The translations under genes were made by a program, and so were the position numbers. This document shows positions 55,021 through 64,000 of a stretch of DNA of 64,000 nucleotides, in pieces. The notes beneath the pieces are model-generated. The model did not search any database. It saw nothing but the letters and a program-made list of their open reading frames with translations, and was not told where the DNA came from. This DNA is from Metridium senile (lineage: Eukaryota; Cnidaria; Anthozoa; Actiniaria; Metridiidae), in the NCBI GenBank assembly GCA_949775045.1, contig OX459100.1, positions 18,921,268 through 18,985,267 on the forward strand, written 5' to 3'. The stretch's first letter is position 1; each line of letters begins with the position of its first letter.

Positions 55021-55782
55021 TCACTCCAGGGATACTGCTTCTAACAGCTTGACATCATTAGACATGCTCATTGGCTGAGTAGTGAACTCTAGTTGTACTT
55101 CAGCTTCGGACACCGCCCTGTATGCCCATCCTGTCTCAAACATGATCTTTTTCAGCAGATCCTCGGAGCCGATCTGAAAGGAAAACGCAAACAAGAGACG
55201 GCCATTTTTCTTTAGGTGGTCTTTAGCACCGCTGAGGAAATCCCGCAAGCCTTTATATTCCACATCAACCAGGCCGCGCTCTAGGGGACTCAAAGTGCGT
55301 TTTTCTTGCGGATCTGGACCGGCGAATGGAACAAACGGAAAGCTCCAAAAGATGAGATCAAATCGTCGTTCTTTCACGTCTGTCGCGTTGTAAACATCCC
55401 CAGTGTATGCCTTAACGCGGCTCGCAAGGCCATGGAGCTCGACGTTCTCCTTCGTGTTCTCGATGGCTTTCTCGTTGATATCAGTTGCCCATACACGTAA
55501 GTTATCGCGGTGATTCGAGGCGACTTCTATCAAAATATTACCGTTCCCGCAGCCAATCTCCAAGAAGTCGTAGAAGTCATCGTTGTCAATGTTGGTCAAT
55601 TCTTCCTTGACAATCTGGCTGATTTCTTTGGCAAGGAACTCACACCCTTGCTGGGTGAACTCTGAATCGAAGACGGTTGGAAATTGCCAAAATGTCTTCC
55701 CAAAATGCTGAATTTGACGCTTTTCTGTCGTGCGCATCTGCATTTCATTCACGAGCATAACCAAAGGGTTTGGTGCCTGCAT
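55021..55782 (-). CDS. Class I SAM-dependent methyltransferase, HemK/PrmC-like, intronless
   Basis: The start is the ATG at 55780-55782, giving 253 residues; the frame stays open 16 codons further upstream but only reaches a GTG. A Rossmann methyltransferase fold is clear: motif I FLEIGCGNGN (73-82), the SAM-binding acidic loop ATDINEKAIENT (99-110), GDVYNAT (128-134), and the post-IV region GRLLFAFSF. Where N5-glutamine and N6-adenine methyltransferases have NPPY, this protein has FWSFPF (145-150), so its substrate cannot be assigned. The preceding KTFWQFPTVFDSEFT resembles the substrate-side segment of the HemK type. There is no signal peptide and no intron, unlike the other complete genes here. 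Intronlessness would fit a retrogene or an old bacterial transfer, but base composition does not settle it. Confidence 0.82.
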   Translation of the reverse strand: MQAPNPLVMLVNEMQMRTTEKRQIQHFGKTFWQFPTVFDSEFTQQGCEFLAKEISQIVKEELTNIDNDDFYDFLEIGCGNGNILIEVASNHRDNLRVWATDINEKAIENTKENVELHGLASRVKAYTGDVYNATDVKERRFDLIFWSFPFVPFAGPDPQEKRTLSPLERGLVDVEYKGLRDFLSGAKDHLKKNGRLLFAFSFQIGSEDLLKKIMFETGWAYRAVSEAEVQLEFTTQPMSMSNDVKLLEAVSLE

Positions 55783-55872
55783 TGTTGTACTTGTAGGAAA
55801 ATTGAAGGCTTTTGATGCGTAGATCCACACTGCTCTGATTCTTTGACCGTCTGACTCAGAAAGACGGCGTAG

Positions 55873-55886
55873 ATTTATAATTTATA
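55873..55886 (-). promoter_or_regulatory. Tandem TATA-box-like sites upstream of the methyltransferase gene
   Basis: On the minus strand TATAAAT occurs twice back to back, about 91-104 bp before the ATG. Position and sequence fit a core promoter; AT-rich background makes chance possible. Confidence 0.4.
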
Positions 55887-56870
55887 GCAAAGCAAATTAA
55901 GGCGTCTACTCCCAGTGGGGCACTTATCAGATATGAGAGCGCTTAGAGCATCCAACGAGATGTCGGCGCGACGTATCATGTGATCAATCTACTCCTTGTC
56001 AATACTGAATTCAAATCTTTTCTATTTCGCCGCATTAAACATTTCCATATCGATGTCGGTCTAATGGTAGCAAAAAGAGCCGATTTTTTTCACAGTGCAC
56101 AAATGGATATCGTGAATAATTTAACGCAGAAAGTCACTCTTACAAAACACTCAATGTATTTTTTGTCCTAAGGATGAGCCTTTATTAAGAGCCCTAAATA
56201 TTTCACTACTGAAGTCCTTGAACACTTTAACAGAGTATTTTTGAATAAGTGTATCTACCAGCGTCGCCATTAAAGCTGCACTTTTGAAAGCAGAAAATCA
56301 TTTACTGTTTTTTTCATTTTTTTTGCGTTATTGAATATGCATATGTGAGCCATTTTCTGGGAAAGGATTTATCACGTGGTTCCTTATCAAGTCGCGCAAA
56401 TTTATAATATCAACAGCCGTTTTATCTTGCACACTTAAAAATACCCAGATTTTATCTAGACGCCTTCATATCATATCTACTATTGCATTCAAAAAATCGC
56501 TAGATCTTTTTTCAATCAAAACTCATGCAATATACATTTACACTGATTATAAATAATCGGCCTTCTGTCCGTTTTGAAATGAAAACATTTCGCGATAAGT
56601 CAATGGAATGATTAATATTATATGAAGGTTTTATTTATGTTCGAAAGACTATATAAATTCCGTCACTGTCATTGTTTGGGAGTTTAGATAGGATACTAGA
56701 TATTTCAGTGTATGTGGTCGAGCTCTTTGGCCGGCGCAAATTTACCGCGAAATTCCCCTTCGCAAATTGGATTTTTTTTTTTTACTCAATTACTTTTAAA
56801 TTATGTGTTTTGCCCCTTTTTTCATTATCCCTCAAGCATTGTGGTAAACATGGTGAAATGGCACTTGGTT
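55887..56870. other. Intergenic, nothing recognised
   Basis: AT-rich, no gene or clear repeat. Confidence 0.45.
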
Positions 56871-56879
56871 CATGTAAAG

Positions 56880-57400
56880 TGTGCTTATGTATAGCGCATT
56901 TCTTATCGCCCAAATGCGCTTTACAATTAACTATTTACTGTTCTTATATAGCGCATTTTACATCGTCTTAATGCGCTTTACAATGAACTATCGTTTCACT
57001 GGGTAATGTGTGCTTATTTAGGGCATTTTACATCGTCTCAATGCGCTTTACAATTAACTATCATTTACTATGTAATGTGTGCTTATATAGCGCATTTCAC
57101 ATCGTCTCAATGCGCTTTACAATTAACTATCATTTACTATGTAATGTGTGCTTATATAGCGCATTTCACATCGTCCCAGTGCGCTTTACAATTACCTATC
57201 GTTTCACTAGGTAATGTGTGCTTATTTAGTGCATTTTACATCGTCTCAATGCGCTTTACAATCAACTATCATTTACTATGTGATGTGTGGTTATATATAG
57301 CGCATTTCACATCGTCCCAGTGCACTTTACAATTAACTATGGTGTACTTTTACAGCGCGTTTCACATCGCCCAAATGCATTAAGCTTTATAGTTACAATT
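56880..57400 (-). repeat. 69-bp satellite, array 2 (about 7 units, reversed)
   Basis: ATCGTC falls at 57032, 57101 and 57170, 69 bp apart. The unit (TGCTTATATAGCGCATTTCA, CAATGCGCTTTACAATTAAC) is the reverse complement of array 1 at 34385-34970. Outer units are more diverged. Confidence 0.92.
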
Positions 57401-57404
57401 AACT

Positions 57405-58330
57405 ATCATTTAGAGAAAGAAAAAGGGAGAAAATGGAAGAGAGAATTAAAGGAAAGTGGAAATAAATACGGTGAAAGAATGAAAAGGAACAGATCTATGG
57501 AAGTAAAGACAATGAAAGAAGACTAAAATGGGAGGTATGTAAGGGGAAAAATAGATGCAAGATAAAAGTGATGGAAGTAGGAGAGAAATACTACTTTCGG
57601 AAAGGCGAAAAAACATGAAATGGAAAAAGTGAAGGATCGAAACCAACCTTGTTCCCAGGGCCCTCTCCATTCGCTTTTGGGTGGGGCAAACACAGCGGTC
57701 AAACGACTACGCATGCGTGGCAAAATTTTCACAGCGGTAAATTTGTCCCCAGTTCAAAACATTATATAGGAATTTCAGACTACAAATAGCCTAAAGTCCA
57801 TTTATAAGAAATTCTCTGAATATATAAGCTTGAAGTTTCGTGTACATAACCTTTGTTATATTGTGAAGCTACCATGAGTCTATAGTTTTGTAATTTGTTT
57901 ATATTTTGAGAAAAAAGCGATGAAAGTCGTACACTTCATCGTTTTTTATAGAGTCCGTACGAATGTCAGATTTATATTTTCGCGCATGCCTAGTCGTTTG
58001 ACCGCTGTGTTGGTGGGGTGGGAAAGCGAAAAGAGAGGGCCCTGGGAACGAGGTTGGAAGAACAGGATAGAATAAAAACAGAGGCCGATTCAGTAGAAAA
58101 GAAAACAAATTGTATGCATTAAAGTAGGAATAAAAAGGGGATGAAAGAGGATAAAATTCAAAGGTGGACTAATATGGGAGATGAGAGCTAGGGTAAAGGA
58201 AAGGGAAATCGAAATGGAATAGGGAAATAAAGAAAAGAGAATAAAACGGGAAATGAAAAAACAAGAAAAGGAGAAAGTAGCAAAAAGGAATGATCACGGA
58301 AAGTATTGTAAAAGAGTTAGGAGAGGAAAG
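57405..58330. repeat. Purine-rich (AG) tract, split by a MITE
   Basis: AAAGAAAAAGGGAGAAAATG-type sequence runs from 57405 to 57642 and again from 58058 to 58330; the foldback at 57643-58057 has evidently inserted into it. Confidence 0.75.
57643..58057. mobile_element. Foldback MITE, CCAACCTTGTTCCCAGGG type
   Basis: Arms of about 75 bp (CCAACCTTGTTCCCAGGGCC, then ACACAGCGGTCAAACGACTA) are mirrored at 57983-58057 as GGGCCCTGGGAACGAGGTTGG. Terminal sequence of this type is, from memory, abundant in coral genomes. Confidence 0.82.
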
Positions 58331-58404
58331 GTAACTGGAGGTTTATATAGAGAATATAGAGAATATGAATGCTGAAAAGGCTTTTAGGCAAAGAGGTAAT
58401 GGTG

Positions 58405-58818
58405 TACACACCTATTTCAATAGCTGTTATTACGGTTATATGCAAATGATTTTGAACAATGGGTTGAAGTCGAGGCTTTCGGGCGAAAACAATAGGTTTG
58501 CCCCAAAGCCTCGATTTGAATCCATTGTTTGAAATCATTTGCATATAACTTTGTAATAACAGCTATTAACGTTGTCCATCTGGAATGGTTGATCTGAGAC
58601 CGATAGGAATTGTGGGAGCTCGTTAAACTGCAAATACACTATTATAATCACGCTTGAATATTAATGTTTACTTCTGAAATACTGTTATCTGTAATTCAAC
58701 ACCATTCAAGTGTGATTACTGAAAACAATGTATTTGAAATTTAGTGAACTCCCACAATTCCTATCGGTCTCAGATCAACCATTCCAGATGGACAACGTTA
58801 ATTGAAATAGGTGTATGT
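58405..58818. mobile_element. TACACCTA-type MITE carrying a nested MITE
   Basis: The outer element has arms CACACCTATTTCAA, GTTGTCCATCTGGAATGG and TCTGAGACCGATAGGAATTG, mirrored at 58750-58818 and ending AATAGGTGTATG. The left arm is interrupted at 58421-58565 by another foldback. Confidence 0.82.
58421..58565. mobile_element. 145-bp foldback nested in the previous element
   Basis: TAGCTGTTATTACGG to the inverted GTAATAACAGCTA, with inner arms TATATGCAAATGATTT and GAGGCTTTSGGGC. It splits the outer arm between TTTCAA and TTAACGTTGTCC; the intact right arm shows the uninterrupted order, proving that the inner one came later. Confidence 0.82.
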
Positions 58819-58872
58819 ATGTATTCTGCAATTGGTGGAAGTGAACGAACCACTAGGGACGTATATTATATA

Positions 58873-59139
58873 TACACCTAATCCAAAAAACGTTGTCTGG
58901 TCCGCCGCACAGTCCTCGCGCCAAGACGTACTGTGAAAGATATTGGTTATATCTAATCAGTAATTAATTTATTTGCATGTTCACACTCTAGTGTGGTACT
59001 TTTTTCAACGAAATAGTGTTGTGCCTACTTTTATTTTCTTGTTTTATCACTCTCATCAAAATATTCACTGTGTTTTCCTTCACGGTCTTGGCGCGAGGAC
59101 TGTGCGGCGGACCCGACAACGTTTTTTGGATTAGGTGTA
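58873..59139. mobile_element. TACACCTA-type MITE with about 55-bp terminal repeats
   Basis: TACACCTAATCCAAAAAACG, TCCGCCGCACAGTCC and CGCGCCAAGAC are mirrored at the right with few mismatches and flanked by TATATA. Centre unique and non-coding. Confidence 0.85.
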
Positions 59140-59202
59140 TATATATATATGCATGGCCATAACCACCCTCTGTGACTGGCTCAAACTATAACACCTTCTA
59201 TT

Positions 59203-59280
59203 AATCGATAGGTATCAATAGAATGAAATTTCTAAAGCCGTAAAGAATGTTGACTTAACTCTACTGACGTTTCGAGCTTC
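59203..59280. repeat. Dispersed repeat family A, copy 7 (fragment)
   Basis: GATAGGTATCAATAGAATGA with TACTGACGTTTCGAGCTTC, cut off at the right. Confidence 0.68.
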
Positions 59281-59349
59281 TATTAATCTACTAATGCTCA
59301 TGATTTACACCGTCAACGGTCCGAAAAAATTATAGACATAAATTATAAT

Positions 59350-59518
59350 CAGTGGCGGATCTAGGGGTGGTGAATAGAATGGCTAGCCACCCCCCATTTT
59401 TGTTCCGTTTTCTGCTTTTTATAGTGTTTTATTTGATGAGTAACATATGAACAATGCACAAATACCAAAATATACGCTTCACATTCACCCCCCTAAAATA
59501 TTCCTAGATCCGCCTCTG
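59350..59518. mobile_element. hAT-like MITE
   Basis: CAGTGGCGGATCTAGG at the left and CCTAGATCCGCCTCTG at the right are inverted repeats with one mismatch. CAGxGGCGGATCTAGG ends are typical of non-autonomous hAT elements. I could not make out an 8-bp target duplication. 169 bp, no frame. Confidence 0.65.
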
Positions 59519-59799
59519 ACAATGTAAAGCGCATTTCAACATCATATCGCACTTGGAAAGGTATAGCACGCCTGATCAATTCATAAACATCACTTACATG
59601 CTATTAATAATCGTCGCTTAGCAACTAAATGCATATACACAAGAATAGCTTTTACATTGAAGCCTATAAATACAACCGCATACTTGAACTTAGTAATTGA
59701 GCTCTTATAGAAAATAGATTATTGACAGAATCGGGAGTCAATAACTAATCATGGAATCTAATAAACAGATAAACTGAACAAACGAAATACAGTGAGATG

Positions 59800-60535
59800 A
59801 AATGAGAAAAGAAAAGAAGTGAATAAATGGAATGGATGAATGATGGATGGATGAATGAATAAATAAATAGATGGATGAATAAACAAATAGATGAATATGG
59901 ATGGATGAATGAATGAATGAATGGATTAATGAACAAATAGATGGATGAATAAATAGGTGAATATGGATGGATGAATGAATAAATAGATGGATGAATAAAC
60001 AAATAGGTGAATATGGATGGATGAATGAATGAATGAATGGATGAATGAATAAATAGATGGATGAATAAATAAATAAGTGAATATGGATGGATGAATGAAT
60101 GAATGAATGAATGGATTAATGAACAAATAGATGGATGAATAAACAAATAGGTGAATATGGATGAATGATTGAATGAATGAATGCATGAATGAATAAATAG
60201 ATGGATGAATAAACAAATAGATGAATATGGATGGATGGATGAATAAATGGATGGATTGTCCAACGGATGGATGGATGGGTGAATTAATAAACGGATATTG
60301 CACCAATAGATGGATGAATGAATAGATGAATGAATAAATAGATGGATGAATAAATAAATAGGTGAATATGGATGGATGAATGGATGAATGAATGGATAAA
60401 TAGATGGATGAATAAATAAATAGGTGAATGAATGGATGGATGGATTGTCCAACGGGTGTATGGATGGATGAATGAATGGATGGATGATTGAATAAATGAA
60501 TGAATAAATGATTAAATATTTTATTTGATAGATAC
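59800..60535. repeat. (GGAT/GAAT)n tetranucleotide array
   Basis: About 700 bp of GATGGATGAATGAATAAATA-type units with a loose higher order. Minus-strand Ile/His/Ser-rich frames are artefacts. Confidence 0.92.
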
Positions 60536-60810
60536 ATACATTAAAATATAAAAAATGAATGAAGGACTAAAAGATGTTGAATAATTTATATGAATCGATT
60601 TTTTTTTTGTACCCAGTAAATCTTCAACTAAAAATAATTTCCGTCTAATAAACAAATATGAAAATGATGATAAAGTGTGAGAAATAATAAAGTAAATGAA
60701 AAAAATATTGAAAAGGGGGAACGAGCAAAAAGAGAGAGAGAGAGGAAGAGAAAACTGAGTGTCAAAAACGGGAAATAGAATAAGTGCATGTATAAATAAT
60801 ATTTAATTTA

Positions 60811-61041
60811 CTCCGACGAAGGGCTAAAGCTCGAAACGTCAGTAAAGTTTAGTCAACATTTCTTACGGTGTTACAAATTTCATTCTATTACCTATCGTTT
60901 ATATCAAACACCGACGCAGCCTATACTAGTTTACTCGCTAGTTTCTATTTCTATTTTTTACGGTGTTACAAATTTCATTCTATTACCTATCGTTTATATC
61001 AAACACCGACGCAGCCTATACTAGTTTACTCGCTAGTTTCC
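60811..61041. repeat. Dispersed repeat family A, copy 8, with an internal 95-bp duplication
   Basis: CTCCGACGAAGGGCTAAAGC to the CTAGTTTACTCGCTAGTTTC end. The terminal part from CGGTGTTACAAATTTCATTC occurs twice, at 60866-60946 and 60961-61041, almost identically. Confidence 0.83.
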
Positions 61042-61880
61042 ATGTATATATAACCATCGCTTTCCCTAAAGTTTAACTGCAAGGCCTAGTTCAAACGTCG
61101 CATCTCATATGTGCCAAATATAATGCAAATGAATTCAAACAATAGGATTTGCTCATTTGCATTGGATTCGGAATATGTATATATCCTAGCCCGGCTTCCT
61201 ACAAACAATACGACACAAATGAAATGCCACGTTTAATTCAAACTAACCTTTAATATTCAAACTATTACTCTACTAGCTGTTATAATCCTATTTGCATATC
61301 AATCAATTTATTGACAACAAGGGAGCTTCGATCAGACAGAAACGTACGTGAGACAATGTGATTGGCTGATTGCCCGTAAAAGAGAAACGGGAAGTATGAA
61401 ACGAATATATTTTGGGTTTTATATTACAGAACTGAATCGTACTGAATCGTGGCCATATTTTTGACGTATTTTTATAAATATAAAAGTCGTAATAAAAGTC
61501 GGATTCAATTAAATATTGCCTTCTGTACGAGCAGCTGAGCAATATGTATGTTTAATGTAAACACATTACGTTTACAATACGAAAAAGAGCCACATGAAAT
61601 GCGGGTGTTGGCAATTGCAAAAAAAATAAATTATTGTCTGCTTGTTATCGTGCTTTAGATATAACACATTTTTCTTCTTTGAAGAATTATTAATTTTGAT
61701 ATAAGTTGGTTTTATTGGGTATAATTTGTAGTTTTTTTTGGGAACGATTTTCAAACAAAGCATCTAAATTCTATAAATCGATATTCAGTTTTAACTTACC
61801 AGACGTATCGCCTTGTGATTGGTCGATAGAATCCGTTACCAGGCCTGCTCTAGCGGTCAAGTCTGTGTCATTCATCCAGC
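61042..61880. other. Upstream region of the secretory-protein gene
   Basis: No repeat family or other gene recognised. A promoter presumably lies here. Confidence 0.4.
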
Positions 61881-62200
61881 ATGGCTGCCAAACTCGCAAT
61901 TTTATTTGTTGTAAGCTTTCTTTTTTGTATTATTTTAGTTAATTCTAAGGCTGTAAGTAAGAAAAAACCTACACATAAACCGGATAAGGAAGATACCAGT
62001 CATAATCAACATGGAGCTGGCCATCACCAAGGTATAAACAGAAAAAAATCGCATACAAAAAGTTATCGTCATTATAAGTTATATTTTTTTTGAAGCTCGA
62101 TCATGTACTGGTTAAATATTATTTAATCCTTCTATAGTTAATTCATTACCAAAAGTAGAAGGCAAGCATGAGCAAGAAGGTGATGAAAATGAAGACTCAG
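61881..62200 (+). CDS. Unrecognised secretory protein, first two exons (gene continues right)
   Basis: Exon 1 (61881-62031) starts with an ATG followed by a classic signal peptide: LAILFVVSFLFCIILV is hydrophobic and cleavage is likely after NSKA (about residue 24). The mature start is Lys/His-rich (KKKPTHKPDKED, GAGHHQ). A GT donor at 62032 joins in phase to an AG acceptor before 62138, and exon 2 (62138-62200) is acidic (EGKHEQEGDENEDS), ending at a GTACGT donor. If the first donor is not used, the frame stops 20 residues later. No family can be named from 71 residues. The third exon is not identifiable before 64000 and may lie outside the window. The charge switch from basic to acidic is the only notable feature. 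Confidence 0.55.
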
Positions 62201-64000
62201 GTACGTTTTACTCGTTTTAAAGGCGTTATACTAGAAAACAAGTACAAAACAGGTAATGTTGATGTCAAAAAGTGTTATGAAAAGAACAAGTTTTATCCTA
62301 CGATGTGTTCAATTTTTAACTACTTAAGGGTCACTAAACTCATACAGAGTAAACTACTCGTAAAGCAGTTATAATCCAACCACGGAATTATGTTTTCTAG
62401 TATGTGATTCATTGTTTATATTTGAAAGAAGCTACATTTTGAATCGTAACCAGACGTCACTGCTTACCTATATGAACAATGACTAAACCCAGGTGATCAG
62501 GGTTTTTAATCGTGCGAACTAAAAAGGTCTACATAACCTTTCTCAACCATTTTACCAAATAAACAATGTTATTCCTCAAAATCACCCTTCGATTTGAAGC
62601 TGAATTATCAAATTTAACTCTTGAAAAAATGTTCATGAATTTAACTCGATTAGCTATAGAAAACATCTTTATTTCAGCATATAAACTGCACAATTAAATT
62701 TTATTTCATACATCATTTTCGTATATTAATGTCGAGTTTCTGGGGGGGATTCGCGTTCTATCCAATTTAAGAGCTTTCCAAAAGAGGGTTTGTGTAAATT
62801 GAACTTATACGACTGTATTTATTCCCAGTTTGAACACGTCATTTGAAATTAATTTATTCATGTGAGAATAAATCGACTCAACACTCACTCCACCATTATT
62901 ATAACTTTTATATAAACTTAAATATTAATTTACAAACAGCTTATAACTAACTTAATTATGTAACACTTATTTTTCTTTTTGACAAAATGCAACACAAAAA
63001 TGATTTAATCTTAACTATAATATGTATCTTTATAGTAACATGTTTAGCCAAAGTGCTCAACATAAATTTACAGAACAGTTATTATCTAAGCTTAATATTA
63101 ACTGCATGTGGTTAAATTGAAGTTACTTAACTTCTGAAAGAGCTGTTAGATTAATTAATAAACCTTTAGATAGTAATCTAATTTAGTAAAAATGTTGAAT
63201 TTGCAGCCAGGATTCATATTAAAATACAAATTGGTTTGACTCTGGCCTGATTTTGGTTTAATTTATTCAGATGTTTCGATCTACACTTAGACCTTCATCA
63301 GTGATTGTTACAAACTGAGTGATTCGTTATGATGTATCGCACACAGATTTGAATATTGTTTAAGCGCACGCTATTCTAGAGTTTACAATGATTTTATATA
63401 TTTTAGGTATAGTAAACTAAATCAATTGGTTTCTTTTCAAAGACTAGATGGTTTCCCTCTTTCTAGATTCCTTTTTTTGGGTAATATTTAAAATAGAAAT
63501 TAATGCAAGTAAGTTTGGTTTTGATTTTATCGATGTTTCGATGCCAACCAGCATCATTTTCAAGAGTAAGAATAATTTATATTTCATACTCTTTTACTAT
63601 CAGCGATTTGATATCTTTTCGAGTATTACAGTGCGACTACTGAAACCTGGGCCATCAAAACATAATCATCCAATCATGATCGAGAATATGAACAATAGAA
63701 CCTCTACAAATGTTTTTTTCCCCCTTAAAATGCTAATAACTTTCATTATATGTGAATGGAATACTGTAGATCAAGATTGAATAAGAAACATCTTAGCCTG
63801 TGAGAACCCTGTACAATTGTTTTTTGTTTTTTGATCTCAAAAAAATGTATATTTTGAAATTTGTTTGGGTGGCTACAGTTTCAGTAGTAGCACTGTAAAA
63901 TTGTGTTGTGTGGAATATCTAGGGGCTAAAATGTTCCATGCCTAGCCCATTTTAAAGGACTTCCAGTATCTTTTAGGGGACAGTGTTTTTGAAATTTTTT
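62201..64000 (+). other. Intron or flank of the secretory-protein gene, nothing recognised
   Basis: AT-rich. Short motifs around 63262-63300 (ATGTTTCGATCTACAC, ACCTTCATCAG) and 63530-63565 (TCGATGTTTCGATGCC) resemble each other and a phrase at 41450-41480, hinting at decayed dispersed repeats. The frame at 63448-63780 has no recognisable domain. Confidence 0.4.

Noticed and set aside
55783..55830. A 16-codon longer start for the methyltransferase
   Set aside because: The upstream codon is GTG, not used as a normal start in animal nuclear genes; the ATG at 55782 is preferred.
57008..57526. Plus-strand frames of 68-125 codons
   Set aside because: Satellite-derived, as for the array at 34385.
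59745..60537. Minus-strand Ile/His/Ser/Phe-rich frames of more than 200 codons
   Set aside because: GGAT/GAAT tetranucleotide array read in overlapping frames; no gene features.

Overview
This window looks like nuclear DNA from an intron-rich, AT-rich, repeat-laden invertebrate animal. The best guess is a cnidarian, probably an anthozoan such as a stony coral or sea anemone. That is an inference from the gene set (death-effector-domain protein, EEPD1 homologue, a short-form Gs-alpha) and from repeats that resemble ones I recall from anthozoan genomes. No operons, CRISPR arrays, rRNA or canonical tRNA genes were seen.

Genes, left to right. (1) A minus-strand death-effector-domain (DED) protein begins at 586 and probably continues past the left edge. 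(2) A divergent plus-strand gene (1159-10458, 9 exons) encodes an endonuclease/exonuclease/phosphatase protein of the EEPD1 family. It has an N-myristoylation signal and a basic segment that strikingly resembles the MARCKS effector domain. Its first exon carries an apparent one-base frameshift in the catalytic domain. (3) After about 16.7 kb without a convincing gene, a complete Gs-alpha gene (27128-47240, 13 coding exons, 376 codons) is intact, with every splice site and diagnostic motif present. (4) An intronless minus-strand class I SAM methyltransferase of the HemK/PrmC-like type lies at 55021-55782. (5) The first two exons of an unrecognised secretory protein lie at 61881-62200 and continue beyond the window.

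The rest is dominated by non-autonomous mobile elements and tandem repeats. Foldback or MITE-like families recur inside the window in 2 to 8 copies each. Several unrelated-looking foldbacks share the terminus TACACCTA. Others are a TTAA-flanked piggyBac-like element, a hAT-like MITE, a tRNA-derived SINE, three LINE 3'-end remnants and a short poly(A) retrocopy with a 16-bp target duplication inside an older MITE. One MITE sits nested inside another at 58405-58818.

Tandem arrays include a 69-bp satellite in two arrays of opposite orientation 22 kb apart, and a 114-bp higher-order array apparently built from a MITE end. There are also minisatellites of 11, 21, 43/95, 45, 59, 70, 122 and 199 bp, and long trinucleotide and tetranucleotide tracts. 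Many of these lie in the introns of the EEPD1-like and Gs-alpha genes. The genes show no sign of acting in one pathway; the only close arrangement is the head-to-head DED/EEPD1-like pair, separated by 572 bp.
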